A stretch of 64,000 bases of DNA from HK1 sp965204915 (GCA_965204915.1 OZ242023.1:930001-994000); one strand, 5' to 3'. Shown: positions 17,816-27,210, counted from the stretch's first letter. Numbers and translations: made by a program. The notes: generated from the sequence alone by a model not told the origin.

Positions 17816-18547
17816 ATGTCTGCGGGCGCGAAATCAATGCAGCCCGACTCGAACGTCGTGCGTCTCGACCGCGCCAACGAACGGTTGCGTGACGCCTTTC
17901 TTCGCTGGCAGTGCCGGATCCGCCAGATCTCGATGCGCAAGCACGAGGGCCGGCCCACGAGCGGAATGGCGCCGCTCGCATCTCCGGTGCCGGGATCGGT
18001 TTCAGCCACGGAATCGGTGCCGACTGCGGAATCGGTCCAGGCCGCGGAATCAACCCCGGTTCCGGGAGCGTCCCTGGATCCAGGACCGACTCCAGGCCCA
18101 GGCTCAGCCCAGGGCGCCGGCTCCATCGCCCGCATCGTCACCGTGCTCTGCCGGCGGCCCGAGCATTCGGCGACGATGGAGCTTCGCCACATGGCGCGGC
18201 GCACCCATGACCCGTCGGAGCGGCGCGAAGCTGCCCTGAAGTTCCTCGCCGAGCGCTACTACCAAGCGCCGCGCGAGTTCTCCGACACCCTCACCGCGAG
18301 CTTCCCGCCGGATTCTGCAACCGCGGCGGAGCTACTGGCACACCGGGCATGCCGACTCGACTTCGAGCAGTTCAGCCAGCGGTACCAAGTGCACTGCATC
18401 GTGCGGCGCCTGTCGCCGAACAACCCCCTGCGCGAAGCGACGTTCTGGCACAACCTGCTGTTCAACCCCCGGCTTCCCGCCGACTGCACCATCCTCGGCT
18501 TCGAGCCCGTCTGGCCGAAGAGCGACGCCGAGCCGCCTCTCGGCTGA
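17816..18547 (+). CDS. Hypothetical protein with repeat-rich insert
   Basis: About 243 aa; ATG 17816, GTG 17804 and ATG 17837 are all possible starts. A conserved-looking N-terminus (NVVRLDRANERLRDAFLRWQ) and C-terminal domain (from about IARIVTVLCRRPEHS to FEPVWPK) are separated by a ~45-residue low-complexity tract of Ser/Glu/Pro/Gly (ATESVPTAESVQAAES...) encoded by short imperfect repeats. No signal peptide or membrane span. Function not recognised. It follows the nitrilase gene in the same direction. Confidence 0.7.
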   Translation: MSAGAKSMQPDSNVVRLDRANERLRDAFLRWQCRIRQISMRKHEGRPTSGMAPLASPVPGSVSATESVPTAESVQAAESTPVPGASLDPGPTPGPGSAQGAGSIARIVTVLCRRPEHSATMELRHMARRTHDPSERREAALKFLAERYYQAPREFSDTLTASFPPDSATAAELLAHRACRLDFEQFSQRYQVHCIVRRLSPNNPLREATFWHNLLFNPRLPADCTILGFEPVWPKSDAEPPLG

Positions 18548-18773
18548 GCCACCGTGCCGCCTTGCGGAGGCGGGCTCGCCGGCAAGGCAGGCCGTCGCCA
18601 TCCAGGGATGTCGCAGGGGAGCGCGTCATGGTGGAATCGCCTCCGGTGTGCGCTCATGCACGAGCACCGGCGCATCGCTTGCAGGCAAATGGCCGGCGCC
18701 CCTCTCCGGCCCGCGGCCGCAGATGCGGCCGGCCGCCACGTCCGATCCCGGCGCACCCTTCGATGCCCGCTTC

Positions 18774-19943
18774 TCAGGCGGCGAGCCGGGCGAGGCCCGC
18801 TTCGAGATCGGCGACGAGATCGTCGGGGTCTTCGAGTCCGATGTGGATGCGCAGCAGGAACGGCGTCTCCGTCCAGGGGACGACGTCGCGGGGAATCGGC
18901 ATGCGGTTGCAGGCGACGAGGCTCTCGTACCCGCCCCAGGACGAGCCGATGCGGAACAGTTCGAGCCCGTCCACCATGCGGGCGATCGCCGTCTCGTCCG
19001 CGGCGTGCAGGGCGAGCCCGAACAGGCTTGCGGCACCGGCAAAGTCGCGCTTCCACAGCACATGGCCGGGGTCGCTCGCGAGTGCCGGATAAAGCACCCG
19101 TTTCACCTCCGGGCGCGATTCGAGCCAGCGCGCCACCTTCAGCGCCGACGCGGACTGGCGTTCGAGGCGCACCGAAAGGCTGCGCATGCCGCGCAACGCG
19201 AGGTAGCAGTCGTCGGGCGAGGCGGTGTCCCCGAAGGCGTGCGCCTGATCCGCGATCGCCTTGAACAACGCATCGGTCGCGGTCGTCACCATGCCGATCA
19301 CCAGATCCGAGTGCCCGGCGAGGTACTTCGTTCCCGCCTGGATCGAGATGTCCACGCCGTGCTCCAGGGGGCGGAAGAAGATCGGAGTCGCCCAAGTGTT
19401 GTCCATCGCGACCAGGGCGCCGTGCTCGTGCGCCGCCTTCGCGATCGCGGGTACGTCCTGCATCTCGAACGTGAGCGAACCGGGCGCCTCGGTGTAGACG
19501 AGCCGGGTGTTCCCGCGCATCAGATCCGCGACACCCGCCCCGGCCGCGGGATCGTAGAAGTTCGTCTCCACCCCGTAGCGATTGAGGATTTCGGCACAGA
19601 ACCGCCGGGTGGGTCCGTATACCGAATCCGGAACGAGCACGTGGTCGCCGGCGGCGACGACGGCGGAGACGGCCATCGTCACCGCGGAGAGCCCGCTGCC
19701 GGTCACCACGGTGCGATGCCCTCCTTCGATGGCCGCGACCGCCTCGGCAAGCGCCCGGGCGTTCTGGGTGCCGGTCGCACCGTAGGTGACGTTGTCGTAC
19801 CGGTTGTCGCCGTCGAAGCGGTGGAGGTAGCCATACAGGTGCTCGGAGAGGATCGTGGATGCCCGATGCACGGGAAGGTTGACGGGGCCCTGCGCGCGCA
19901 CCGGCGCCCGGCCGAGCGCGATAAGCTTCGTGTCCTGTTTCAT
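18774..19943 (-). CDS. metC: PLP-dependent Cys/Met-metabolism lyase (cystathionine beta-lyase, MetC-like)
   Basis: Cytosolic enzyme of 389 aa in the Cys/Met metabolism PLP family. The start at 19943 (MKQDTKLIALGR) follows AGGACAG. Motifs: YDNVTYGATGTQNARALAEAVAAIEGG (substrate-binding region), VAMDNTWATP, and SIQAGTKYLAGHSDLVIG with the PLP-binding Lys after GT. RIGSSWGGYESL and the closing MPIPRD...LRIHIGLEDPDDL are typical of bacterial cystathionine beta-lyase. It stands alone on the minus strand. Other activities of this family, such as gamma-lyase, cannot be excluded. Confidence 0.88.
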   Translation of the reverse strand: MKQDTKLIALGRAPVRAQGPVNLPVHRASTILSEHLYGYLHRFDGDNRYDNVTYGATGTQNARALAEAVAAIEGGHRTVVTGSGLSAVTMAVSAVVAAGDHVLVPDSVYGPTRRFCAEILNRYGVETNFYDPAAGAGVADLMRGNTRLVYTEAPGSLTFEMQDVPAIAKAAHEHGALVAMDNTWATPIFFRPLEHGVDISIQAGTKYLAGHSDLVIGMVTTATDALFKAIADQAHAFGDTASPDDCYLALRGMRSLSVRLERQSASALKVARWLESRPEVKRVLYPALASDPGHVLWKRDFAGAASLFGLALHAADETAIARMVDGLELFRIGSSWGGYESLVACNRMPIPRDVVPWTETPFLLRIHIGLEDPDDLVADLEAGLARLAA

Positions 19944-20077
19944 TCGCTGTCCTGTCGGATATGGGACGTGCCGTTGGTGCGGGAAGTACTGCGCTGCCGG
20001 AGGCTTCTGCCTTATATTCGACGTTTCCACTTGAAGACCGCAACCATCGGTGCTTTATTCGACCTCTCCCGACCACC

Positions 20078-20121
20078 GGACGGAGAAGACCCGGACGGAG
20101 AAGACCCGGGCAGGGAAGACC
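20078..20121 (+). repeat. 15-bp tandem repeat, about three units
   Basis: GGACGGAGAAGACCC occurs twice head to tail (20078-20092, 20093-20107), followed by a degenerate third unit. It lies in the 294-bp gap (19944-20237) between the divergent metC-like and sppA-like genes. No other feature is seen there. Confidence 0.7.
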
Positions 20122-20237
20122 ATGCGTTTTCGAACGGCCCGGACGTTCAACCCCCGGATACCCGCACACCCGGAACGGCGATGACGCTCCGCGAAGAAGT
20201 CCGCCGGGGGCCAACGCGCCCATCCCGTTGAAGGGGC

Positions 20238-21248
20238 ATGCATCCTCCGAGCCCGATGTCCGACCAGTCATCCCCATCCGCGTCGGCCCCGCCCGGACCG
20301 GCTCCGCCTCGCACCGCGGCGGGCCGGGAGCGCGACATCCTGGAAAAGCTGGCATACACGTCGCTTGTCGAGCAGCGGCGGACACGCCGGTGGAACCTGG
20401 TATTCCGGTTCGCCTGGCTCGCCTTCGCGATAGCCCTCGCCGTTCTATGGATGGATCCGGAGTGGTCACCCTCCGATCCGGTCGGCATGCACAGCGCCCT
20501 CGTCGAAGTCCGCGGCCTGATTGCCGACGAGGGGGGCGCCAGCGCCGATCGGGTCGTCGCCGGACTCCGGGCCGCGTTCGAGGACTCCGACACCGCGGGC
20601 GTCATCCTGCGCATCAACAGCCCGGGCGGCAGCCCGGTCCATGCCGGATACATCAGCGACGAGATCGTCCGCCTGCGCACGCTGCACCCGGACATACCGG
20701 TGTACGCCGTGATCACCGACGTCGCCGTGTCCGGAGGCTACTACGTCGCCGCCACCGCGGACGCGATCTACGCAAGCAGGTCCAGCGTCGTGGGGTCGAT
20801 CGGGGTGTCGGTGGACGGCTTCGGCTTCGCCGATGCCATGGACAAGCTCGGCGTGGAGAGACGCCTGATCACCGCGGGCAGGCACAAGGGCTTCCTGGAT
20901 CCCTTCTCGCCCGCCAAGGACGAGGAGCTTGCCCACCTCCGGTCCCTGGTCGAGGAGATCCACGATGAGTTCATCGAGGTCGTCAAACGCGGTCGCGGGG
21001 ATCGGCTCGCCGCGGATGCCGATCTCTTCAGCGGCCTGATCTGGACCGGCTCCAGAGGCGTCGAACTCGGCCTCGTAGACGCCTTCGGCAGCAGCGGCCA
21101 CGTGGCGCGCGAGGTCATCGGCGCGGAGGAGATCGTGGATTTCACCCTCCGCCCCTCGCGCCTGGAGACCATCGCGGATCGGCTCGGGGCGGGCATCGCA
21201 CGCACCCTCGGCGCCGAGCTCGGCCTGAAGACCGGTCGCATCGAGTAG
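20238..21248 (+). CDS. sppA: S49-family signal peptide peptidase (SppA type)
   Basis: Membrane-anchored serine protease of 336 aa that would degrade cleaved signal peptides. One N-terminal span lies at about residues 55-75 (FRFAWLAFAIALAVLW). The S49 domain follows with RINSPGGSPVHAGYISDEI, the nucleophile Ser in DVAVSGGYYVAATAD, and the general-base Lys in GRHKGFLDPFSPAKD. A single protease domain of this length fits the short SppA/SohB-like class. The start at 20238 has AAGGGGC upstream; ATG 20256 is an alternative. Confidence 0.9.
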   Translation: MHPPSPMSDQSSPSASAPPGPAPPRTAAGRERDILEKLAYTSLVEQRRTRRWNLVFRFAWLAFAIALAVLWMDPEWSPSDPVGMHSALVEVRGLIADEGGASADRVVAGLRAAFEDSDTAGVILRINSPGGSPVHAGYISDEIVRLRTLHPDIPVYAVITDVAVSGGYYVAATADAIYASRSSVVGSIGVSVDGFGFADAMDKLGVERRLITAGRHKGFLDPFSPAKDEELAHLRSLVEEIHDEFIEVVKRGRGDRLAADADLFSGLIWTGSRGVELGLVDAFGSSGHVAREVIGAEEIVDFTLRPSRLETIADRLGAGIARTLGAELGLKTGRIE

Positions 21249-21387
21249 CCGTTCGGCTCATGCTCGTCCGACAGGGACACCCCTCCGGCACCGGACCGCC
21301 ACTCGAATTCGAGCACCGAGCCGCGCGGGTCGGGCGAGACCCGCTCGAAGAGACCACCTGACCACCCCACGACCGACGGCGGCCAAG

Positions 21388-21993
21388 ATGAGCAAGCACT
21401 ACATTCTGATCGACTATGAGAACGTGCAGACCAAGAGCCTGTCCGTGCTGCAGGACGCCCCGAATCAAGCATTCCGGATCATGGTCTTCGTCGGCGCCAA
21501 CCAGTCGAAGCTTCCAGTCGAGCTGGTGTCGTCGATGCAGGGCTTCGGGGACAAGGCCCAATACGTCCTGATCACCGGAAGCGGGCGAAATGCCCTCGAC
21601 TTCCACATCGCCTATTACCTGGGAGCGCTGACCGAGCGCGATCCGGACGGAATCTTTCACGTCATCTCCAAGGACACCGGCTATGACCAGTTGGTCAGGC
21701 ATCTGAAGGCGAAGAATATCAACGCAGCACGACAAAAGGACTTGTTCGAAATCCCGTGGCTGTCGTCAGCCAACAAGAAACCGGCCGATGAGCAGATCTC
21801 CGCCATCGTCAAGAACCTGTCCGCAACACGGGGCAATGCGCGGCCCCGGAAGGTGAAGACGCTCAAGAACTCCATCAACTCCCTGTTCGGCAACAAGCTC
21901 GAACCGGAGAAAATCGACAATCTCGTGAAGGAATTGCAAGAACGGAAATTCATCGTCGTCAAGCACGAAGGCGTCACTTACAAGAACATGTAA
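21388..21993 (+). CDS. PIN-like (NYN-type) nuclease domain protein
   Basis: 201-aa protein starting MSKHYILIDYENVQ, the typical entry of PIN_7/NYN-like domains. Conserved acidic residues include the DYEN pair, GRNALDFHIAYYLG, and SKDTGYDQLVRHL, which together form a plausible metal site for an RNase. The C-terminal ~70 residues (KPADEQISAIVKNL to VKHEGVTYKNM) look like a small winged-helix or OST/LOTUS-like accessory domain. It is not obviously in an operon with its neighbours. RNA processing or a toxin-like role are both possible. Confidence 0.8.
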   Translation: MSKHYILIDYENVQTKSLSVLQDAPNQAFRIMVFVGANQSKLPVELVSSMQGFGDKAQYVLITGSGRNALDFHIAYYLGALTERDPDGIFHVISKDTGYDQLVRHLKAKNINAARQKDLFEIPWLSSANKKPADEQISAIVKNLSATRGNARPRKVKTLKNSINSLFGNKLEPEKIDNLVKELQERKFIVVKHEGVTYKNM

Positions 21994-22034
21994 CCGCGTC
22001 CAGTTCCGGACGGCCGCGCAGGAACATTTCGCAG

Positions 22035-22457
22035 ATGAGCAAGACACGCAGCGCCATCGGCCAGTACCTTTTCCACGATCTGGCGGCAGCGCACCGAAAG
22101 CTGCACGTGGGGCTGAACGAGAAGCTCAAGGCGCTGGGCGTCCAGGTGGAAACGTGGCGCGTTCTCGAGACGCTCAGCTCGGACGAAGGCCATACGATGG
22201 GGGAGCTGGCCGAGATCGTGCTGATGAACCCTCCGACGCTCACCAAGCTGGTCGATCGCATGGTCGCGCACGGACTGGTGCACAGGAAGCTGGCGCCGGA
22301 GGACCATCGCCGTATCCAGTTGGTGCTCACCAATGCAGGAGCGGATCTGGTCGGAAAGGTGCGCCGGCACGTGGATGCGCAAAACGAGGACATCCTGGAA
22401 CGGCTTGGCGAAGAGAACGCCCGGATCGTCCGGGAGGCCCTCCGCATGCTGAGCTGA
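22035..22457 (+). CDS. MarR-family transcriptional regulator
   Basis: 140-aa winged-helix regulator. The recognition region MGELAEIVLMNPPTLTKLVDRMVAHGLVHRKLAPEDHRRIQLVLTNAG is the MarR DNA-binding signature, including the DxRR-type wing (EDHRR). Flanking helices provide dimerisation. It starts at ATG 22035 and lies 280 bp before an amide-type binding-protein gene in the same direction, so local regulation is possible. The ligand is unknown. Confidence 0.9.
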   Translation: MSKTRSAIGQYLFHDLAAAHRKLHVGLNEKLKALGVQVETWRVLETLSSDEGHTMGELAEIVLMNPPTLTKLVDRMVAHGLVHRKLAPEDHRRIQLVLTNAGADLVGKVRRHVDAQNEDILERLGEENARIVREALRMLS

Positions 22458-22631
22458 CGTCGGGTCCGGCCGGCGCACCGCCCGGATCCCCCGCCCGGAT
22501 CCGGGCGCCTCGCGGGCGCCCCCCGTGGGCACGATGCAGCGGCCACGGAGAAGGCTCGGATCTTCTGCTGGAGATCGAGCCTCCCGGGGAGGATGCGTAC
22601 CGGCGCGTCGAGGGAGGTTGCGGGGATGCCT

Positions 22632-22732
22632 GCGACAAGGCTCGCAGACTTGAAGAGATGGGTGTCGCCATGTCCCGGATGGGGGTGGTGTGCCGCGTCC
22701 GACGCGGCGACAAGAACCGCAGACTTGAAGAG
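22632..22732 (+). repeat. 26-bp direct repeat pair before the AmiC-like gene
   Basis: GCGACAAG...CGCAGACTTGAAGAG occurs at 22632-22657 and 22707-22732, 75 bp apart. Each copy ends in a GAAGAG ribosome-binding-site-like stretch close to an ATG. The second copy serves the AmiC-like gene start at 22737. This resembles the other duplicated start regions in the window. The 22458-22736 gap holds nothing else recognised. Confidence 0.6.
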
Positions 22733-22736
22733 CCCG

Positions 22737-23909
22737 ATGCCGCCCGTCGACGGGTGCGTCGAGGCGCCCGTATTCGGCGAACGGCGGCGTGAACGAGGTC
22801 CGTCGCAGCCGGGCGATCGGACTTCGGATCGGCTGGAGGGATCCCCGGCCGCCGTATCGGACGCCTTTCGCGTCGCCCTGCTGATCCCGATGTGCGGCTC
22901 GGCGGGGATCTGGGGACCGTCCTGCATCGCCAGCGCCGAGGTTGCGGTGCACGAGATCAACCGGGGCAGCGGGATTGCCGGCCGGGAGGTGCAGCTCCTC
23001 GTCCTCGATTCCGCCATCGAGGCGCCGGCGCCCGTGGAGCATCTCGTCCATCCGCTGATCGAATCGGGCGCCATCGACGCCATCGTGGGGATGCACATCA
23101 GCGCGGTCCGGCAGCGCCTGACCAGGGTCGTCCGGGGCCGCGTCCCCTACGTCTACACCCCGCTCTACGAGGGCGGCGAGCGCGGCTTCGGCGTGTTCGC
23201 GATCGGCGATACGCCTCCGAAGCAGCTCGGCCCGGCGATGCAGTGGCTCCAGCGCCGCTACGGTCCGCGGAAATGGGCGCTGATCGGCAACGACTACGTC
23301 TGGCCGCGGGTGTCGCACGGCTACGCCAAGGCGAGACTGGCCGACATGGGCGCCGCGCTCGCCTGTGAGCGCTATCTTCCCTTCGCGGCCCGGGATCTCG
23401 CGGAGCAGGTCGAGGCGGTCGCGGCCTCGGGAGCCGACGCCGTGCTGATCTCGCTCGTCGGCCAGGATGCGGTCGACTTCAACCGGATCTTCGGGATCCT
23501 GGGCCTGGATCGCAGGATGATCCGCCTCTCCTGCGCAATCGAGGAGAACGGCCTCCTGGCGAGCGGCGCCGACAACCTGAAGAGGCTGTTCTGCTCGTCC
23601 TCCTACTTCGGCGCGCTGCCTACGGCCGAGAACGCCTGTTTCCGGGAGAGGTACCACGGCTTCCACGGAGACCGCGCGCCGGTCCTCAACGCCCTCGGCC
23701 AATCGACCTATGAAGGTCTCCAGTTCCTCGCGAGCTTGATGGGGGACGGCAGGGCAGACTGGCGGGAGCGGTGCGCGCCGCCGGCGCCTCCTGTCGCCTG
23801 GCGGAGTGCCCGGCAGGCCGTCTACACGTCCAACGCCGGCAACGGCGCCCCCACCTATCTGGCCCGCGCGGACGGCGTGGTCTTTCGCATCATCTCGAAA
23901 ATCTCCTGA
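22737..23909 (+). CDS. Amide/urea-type periplasmic-binding-fold protein (AmiC-like)
   Basis: About 390 aa with a type I periplasmic-binding fold like AmiC (amide sensor) and FmdD/UrtA (amide/urea uptake). The domain begins FRVALLIPMCGSAGIWGPS, with EVAVHEINRGSGIAGREVQLLVLDS and GRVPYVYTPLYEGGERG. A clear secretion signal is missing, which favours a cytosolic AmiC-type sensor over an ABC binding protein. The start is uncertain: ATG 22737 follows GAAGAG, and further in-frame starts lie upstream at 22593. Its 3' end plus downstream promoter is duplicated as a relic at 30790-31039. Confidence 0.75.
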   Translation: MPPVDGCVEAPVFGERRRERGPSQPGDRTSDRLEGSPAAVSDAFRVALLIPMCGSAGIWGPSCIASAEVAVHEINRGSGIAGREVQLLVLDSAIEAPAPVEHLVHPLIESGAIDAIVGMHISAVRQRLTRVVRGRVPYVYTPLYEGGERGFGVFAIGDTPPKQLGPAMQWLQRRYGPRKWALIGNDYVWPRVSHGYAKARLADMGAALACERYLPFAARDLAEQVEAVAASGADAVLISLVGQDAVDFNRIFGILGLDRRMIRLSCAIEENGLLASGADNLKRLFCSSSYFGALPTAENACFRERYHGFHGDRAPVLNALGQSTYEGLQFLASLMGDGRADWRERCAPPAPPVAWRSARQAVYTSNAGNGAPTYLARADGVVFRIISKIS

Positions 23910-23918
23910 TTTCAATAC

Positions 23919-24086
23919 CTCACGTTTCGGGATTCAAAATGCCCGAATCGGGCGATGGATTCCCGCTTTCGCGGGAATGACGTCATGTCAGCGAGACGCG
24001 TTGCTTTCAGGCTGGCCGTCATTCCCGCGAAGCTTGTGCCCGCGAAAGCGGGAATCCATGTCGGTCCGCGAATCCCGAAATTTGAG
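23919..24086 (+). mobile_element. MITE copy 1 (168 bp) with 7-bp target duplication
   Basis: Non-coding element with terminal inverted repeats (CTCACGTTTCGGGATTC / GAATCCCGAAATTTGAG) and inner ATTCCCGCnnnnGCGGGAAT hairpins. The direct repeat TCAATAC flanks it exactly (23912-23918 and 24087-24093). It lies between the AmiC-like gene and the flotillin promoter. Related copies are at 50883-51050 and 56849-57029. Confidence 0.9.
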
Positions 24087-24270
24087 TCAATACGTTGTAA
24101 ACCGTCGGGGCCCGAAGCCTGGAGTCTGCGGCGTGCCGCCCTTCGACGCAGGCCCGAGGCTGCTCCATCGTGCGCAAGCGCCCGGTTCGCCGGGCCGCGA
24201 TCATCGTCCGTGGTGAGATCCCGGCACTCGTGCGCGCTCCCGCCCGCGTGGTATCGGGCGATACCAATAC

Positions 24271-24299
24271 TTGAAATGGAAAATAATTTCCCCTAGCCT
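24271..24299 (+). promoter_or_regulatory. Predicted sigma-70 promoter of the flotillin/binding-protein genes
   Basis: TTGAAA (24271-24276), 17 bp, then TAGCCT (24294-24299), 60 bp before the flotillin start. The AT-rich spacer (TGGAAAATAATT) stands out in this GC-rich DNA. It is repeated with its flanks before the permease genes (31011-31039), which supports a functional promoter or operator. Confidence 0.6.
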
Positions 24300-24358
24300 C
24301 CACCGCCCGAACCAAGCGCACCGCTCCGCGCATCGGCGCGGCAGCATGGGAGGGCGTC

Positions 24359-25954
24359 GTGATCTGGTTCTTCGCGGTCGTGGTCCTGGCGGTCGCCGTG
24401 GCGCTGGCGATCTGGTTCCTGCACCGGTTCTACGCCAAGGCCAACCGTGAAACCGCGCTGGTGCGCACCGGGCTGGGCGGGCAGAAGGTGGTGATGGACG
24501 GCGGCTGCCTGGCGCTGCCCATCCTCCATCACGTCCAGAAGGTCTCGATGCGCGCGACGGCCCTGGCGCTGAGGCGTGACGGTGAGCGTTCCCTCCTGAC
24601 CGGTGACCGCCTGCGCGCGGACGTCGAGATGGAGTTCGAGATCCGCGTCACCCCGACCCCCGCCGGCGTCGCCACCGCCGCACAGGCGCTGGGGCAACGC
24701 ATCGCGCGGGGCGGAGAGGCGGTGGAGGAGCTTCTCCGGGGCCAGCTCGTGAACGCGATGCAGGACGCCGCCGCCTCCCGCACCCTCGATGAAATGCACA
24801 AGGACCGCGCGGGATACACCCGCGAGGTCGCCGATGCCGTCCGGCAGCACGCCGGCACCTTGGGGCTCGCGCTGATCTCGGCCGCGCTGGTGCGCGTCGA
24901 TCAGGGCAGCTTCATCGACCTCGACGAAAACAACGCCTTCAACTCCGAAGGGATGCGCAAGCTCGCGCACCTGGTCGCGGAGAACCGCAAGGAGCGGGTG
25001 CGGATCGAGACCGAGGCGGAGATCGCGGTACGCGAAAGCCGGCTCGCGCAGGCCCGGCGCCGCCTCGACATCGAGCGCGCCGAACACGAGGCCGGGATCG
25101 AGCAGCGCGAGCACCTCGCCCGCCTCACGGCACAGGCGGAGGCGCTCTCCGCCGAGGCCAGGGCCGCGGCGGCCAGGAAGGCGGAAACCGCGGCGCTCGA
25201 AAAGGAGCACGACGTGGGTGTCGCGAAGATCGCGCACGACGAAGCCCTGCGCCGCAAGGAGATGGCCGCGATCCAGGCATTGGAGGAAAACAGGATCGAC
25301 AACGCGGTGAAGCTGGCGGCCAGGCGTGCGGAGGAGGCCGAGGCGAAGGCGTCCGAGGAAGCGTCACGGACCAGGGTGCTGCTCGCGGCCGAGGCGGTGC
25401 AGACGGACAAGGAAAGCGCCGTCGCGGAGCGTGAGAAGAAGCTCGCGCTCATGCGGATGGAGAAGGAGATCGCGGTCGATGAGGCCAGGACCAGAGCCGA
25501 GGCCGAGACCCTGACGGCGAAAGCGGCGGCGGAGGCCCGCGCCGTCGAGACCGCGGCGGCGGCGGAGAAGGCGCGGATGGAAGCCGAGGCGCAGGGCCGC
25601 TCCGCACAGATCGCGGCGGAGAACGGGCTCAGCGACGCGGTCATCGCCATGCGGATCGAGGAGCGCAAGCTCGACCGCCTGCCCGAAATCATGTCCCGGA
25701 TGATGAAGCCGGTGGAGAAGATCGACTCGATCCGCATCCACCAGATCGGTGGCGTGGGGCAGGGCTCCGGCGCCCGGGGCGGGATCGACGGAGCCTTCGG
25801 CGCGGCCATGGACCAGATCCTCGGCATGGCCGTGCGGCTGCCGGCCATGAAGCGGATGGGCGAGGAAATCGGCCTCGACTTCGACTCCGCCCTGGCTGGA
25901 CGCACGGCGGATTACGCGAACCGGATCAAGCCCAAGACCGAAGAGAAGAAGTGA
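24359..25954 (+). CDS. Flotillin-like SPFH/Band 7 membrane protein (YqiK type)
   Basis: 531-aa membrane-anchored scaffold protein. The GTG start at 24359 follows GGGAGGG. One N-terminal span (IWFFAVVVLAVAVALAIWFL), an SPFH domain (about 30-200), then a long Ala/Glu/Arg/Lys coiled coil (about 200-430, many EA repeats), and a Gly-rich C-terminal piece. Flotillins organise membrane domains and assemble as large oligomers. The usual small NfeD/YuaF partner is absent. It is followed after 35 bp by an amide-type binding protein, an unusual setting that suggests a link with the transporter. Confidence 0.88.
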   Translation: MIWFFAVVVLAVAVALAIWFLHRFYAKANRETALVRTGLGGQKVVMDGGCLALPILHHVQKVSMRATALALRRDGERSLLTGDRLRADVEMEFEIRVTPTPAGVATAAQALGQRIARGGEAVEELLRGQLVNAMQDAAASRTLDEMHKDRAGYTREVADAVRQHAGTLGLALISAALVRVDQGSFIDLDENNAFNSEGMRKLAHLVAENRKERVRIETEAEIAVRESRLAQARRRLDIERAEHEAGIEQREHLARLTAQAEALSAEARAAAARKAETAALEKEHDVGVAKIAHDEALRRKEMAAIQALEENRIDNAVKLAARRAEEAEAKASEEASRTRVLLAAEAVQTDKESAVAEREKKLALMRMEKEIAVDEARTRAEAETLTAKAAAEARAVETAAAAEKARMEAEAQGRSAQIAAENGLSDAVIAMRIEERKLDRLPEIMSRMMKPVEKIDSIRIHQIGGVGQGSGARGGIDGAFGAAMDQILGMAVRLPAMKRMGEEIGLDFDSALAGRTADYANRIKPKTEEKK

Positions 25955-25989
25955 CCGGCACACCATCAGACCACCAGGAGGACCTGACG

Positions 25990-27210
25990 ATGACCCTGAA
26001 CCGACGTGAATTCATGGTGTCCGCGAGCGCCCTTGCCGGGGCCGCGGCGCTGCCGGGAGCGGCCTTCGCCGCCGGCGCCGTCAAGCTCGGCTCGATCCTC
26101 GACACCTCCGGGATCTTCGACGCCTACGGCAAGCCGATGGACATGGCGATGCGCCTCGCGGTGCGGGAGATCAACGAAAGCGGCGGGCTGAACGGCCGGG
26201 AGGTCGAGGTCGTCAGCTACGACACCCAGTCCGACATGGCGTTCTATTCGCAATACGCCCAGCGGCTCGTGCGCCAGGACCGGGTCGACGTGGTGCACGG
26301 AGGCATCCTCTCCGCCTCCCGCGAGGCCATCCGCCAGATCCTGCGCAAGTCCGGCACCCTCTACTTCTACAACGTGCTCTACGAAGGCGGGGTCTGCGAC
26401 CGCAACATCTTCATCGACGGCGTCACCCCGGCCCAGCAGGTCGAGGCGCTGATCCCCTTCGCGATGAGCCGTTCCGGCAAGCGGGTCCACATCCTGGCCG
26501 CCGACTACAACTACGGCCGGATCACCGCCAAGTGGATCCGGAAGTACGTCGCGGACAACGGCGGCGAGACCGTCGCGGCCGATTTCTTCCCCCTCGACGT
26601 CTCCGATTTCGGCTCCACGATCGCGAAGATCCAGTCCGTCGGGCCGGATCTGGTGGTCGCGCCCCTGGTGGGCGGCGCGCACCTGTCGTTCTTCCGGCAA
26701 TGGGCCGCGGCCGGCATGAAGGACAGGATCCCGCTCGCCTCGACCTCGCTGGGCGTGGGGAACGAGCACAAGGTGCTGACCCCGGCCGAGGGCGACGGGA
26801 TCATGGTCGCCTACAACTACAGCCAGGAGCTGGACACGCCGGAGAACAACGCCTTCAAGGAACGGTGGACGCGGGCGTACGGCGATACTTCGGCAATCCA
26901 CGAGATCGCGGTCTCGAACTACCAGGGCGTGAAGCTGTGGGCCGAGGCGGTGCGCCGGGCGGGCGGCACCAGGCGCGAGGACGTGATCGCGGCCCTGGAG
27001 GCCGGGCTCTCCATCGACGGCCCCGGCGGCACGGTGACGATCGATCCGAAGACCCACCACGCCACCCTGGACGTCCATCTCATGGTGCTCGAGAACCAGG
27101 GCATGACGGTCGTGCGGACGTTGAAGCAGCGCCCGCCGATCGACACGCAGGCGGTCTGCGACCTGGAGGCCGCCCCGGACGACAACACGCAGTACGAGAT
27201 CGAGGTCTGA
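25990..27210 (+). CDS. Periplasmic urea/short-chain-amide binding protein (FmdD/UrtA-like)
   Basis: ABC-transporter binding protein of 406 aa. The start at 25990 follows AGGAGG. It has a twin-arginine-like export signal (NRREFMVSASALAGAAALPGAAFA) and a mature type I binding fold: GSILDTSGIFDAYGKPMDMAMRLAVREINESGGLNGREV. The features LVRQDRVDVVHGGILSASREAIR, FYNVLYEGGVCDRNIF and YNYGRITAKWI match amide/urea binders of the FmdD-UrtA group. The two permeases and ATPases encoded from 31.3 kb onward would complete the transporter. Confidence 0.9.
   Translation: MTLNRREFMVSASALAGAAALPGAAFAAGAVKLGSILDTSGIFDAYGKPMDMAMRLAVREINESGGLNGREVEVVSYDTQSDMAFYSQYAQRLVRQDRVDVVHGGILSASREAIRQILRKSGTLYFYNVLYEGGVCDRNIFIDGVTPAQQVEALIPFAMSRSGKRVHILAADYNYGRITAKWIRKYVADNGGETVAADFFPLDVSDFGSTIAKIQSVGPDLVVAPLVGGAHLSFFRQWAAAGMKDRIPLASTSLGVGNEHKVLTPAEGDGIMVAYNYSQELDTPENNAFKERWTRAYGDTSAIHEIAVSNYQGVKLWAEAVRRAGGTRREDVIAALEAGLSIDGPGGTVTIDPKTHHATLDVHLMVLENQGMTVVRTLKQRPPIDTQAVCDLEAAPDDNTQYEIEV

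Noticed and set aside
22593..22736. Longer start for the AmiC-like protein at 22593
   Set aside because: The extra residues are not signal-like or family-like, and the region consists of a direct repeat; the start at 22737 has a better ribosome-binding site.
23919..24086. Treating the ATTCCCGC hairpin repeats as simple REP sequences
   Set aside because: All three have long terminal inverted repeats and exact 7-bp target duplications, which indicates transposition and not static REP elements.
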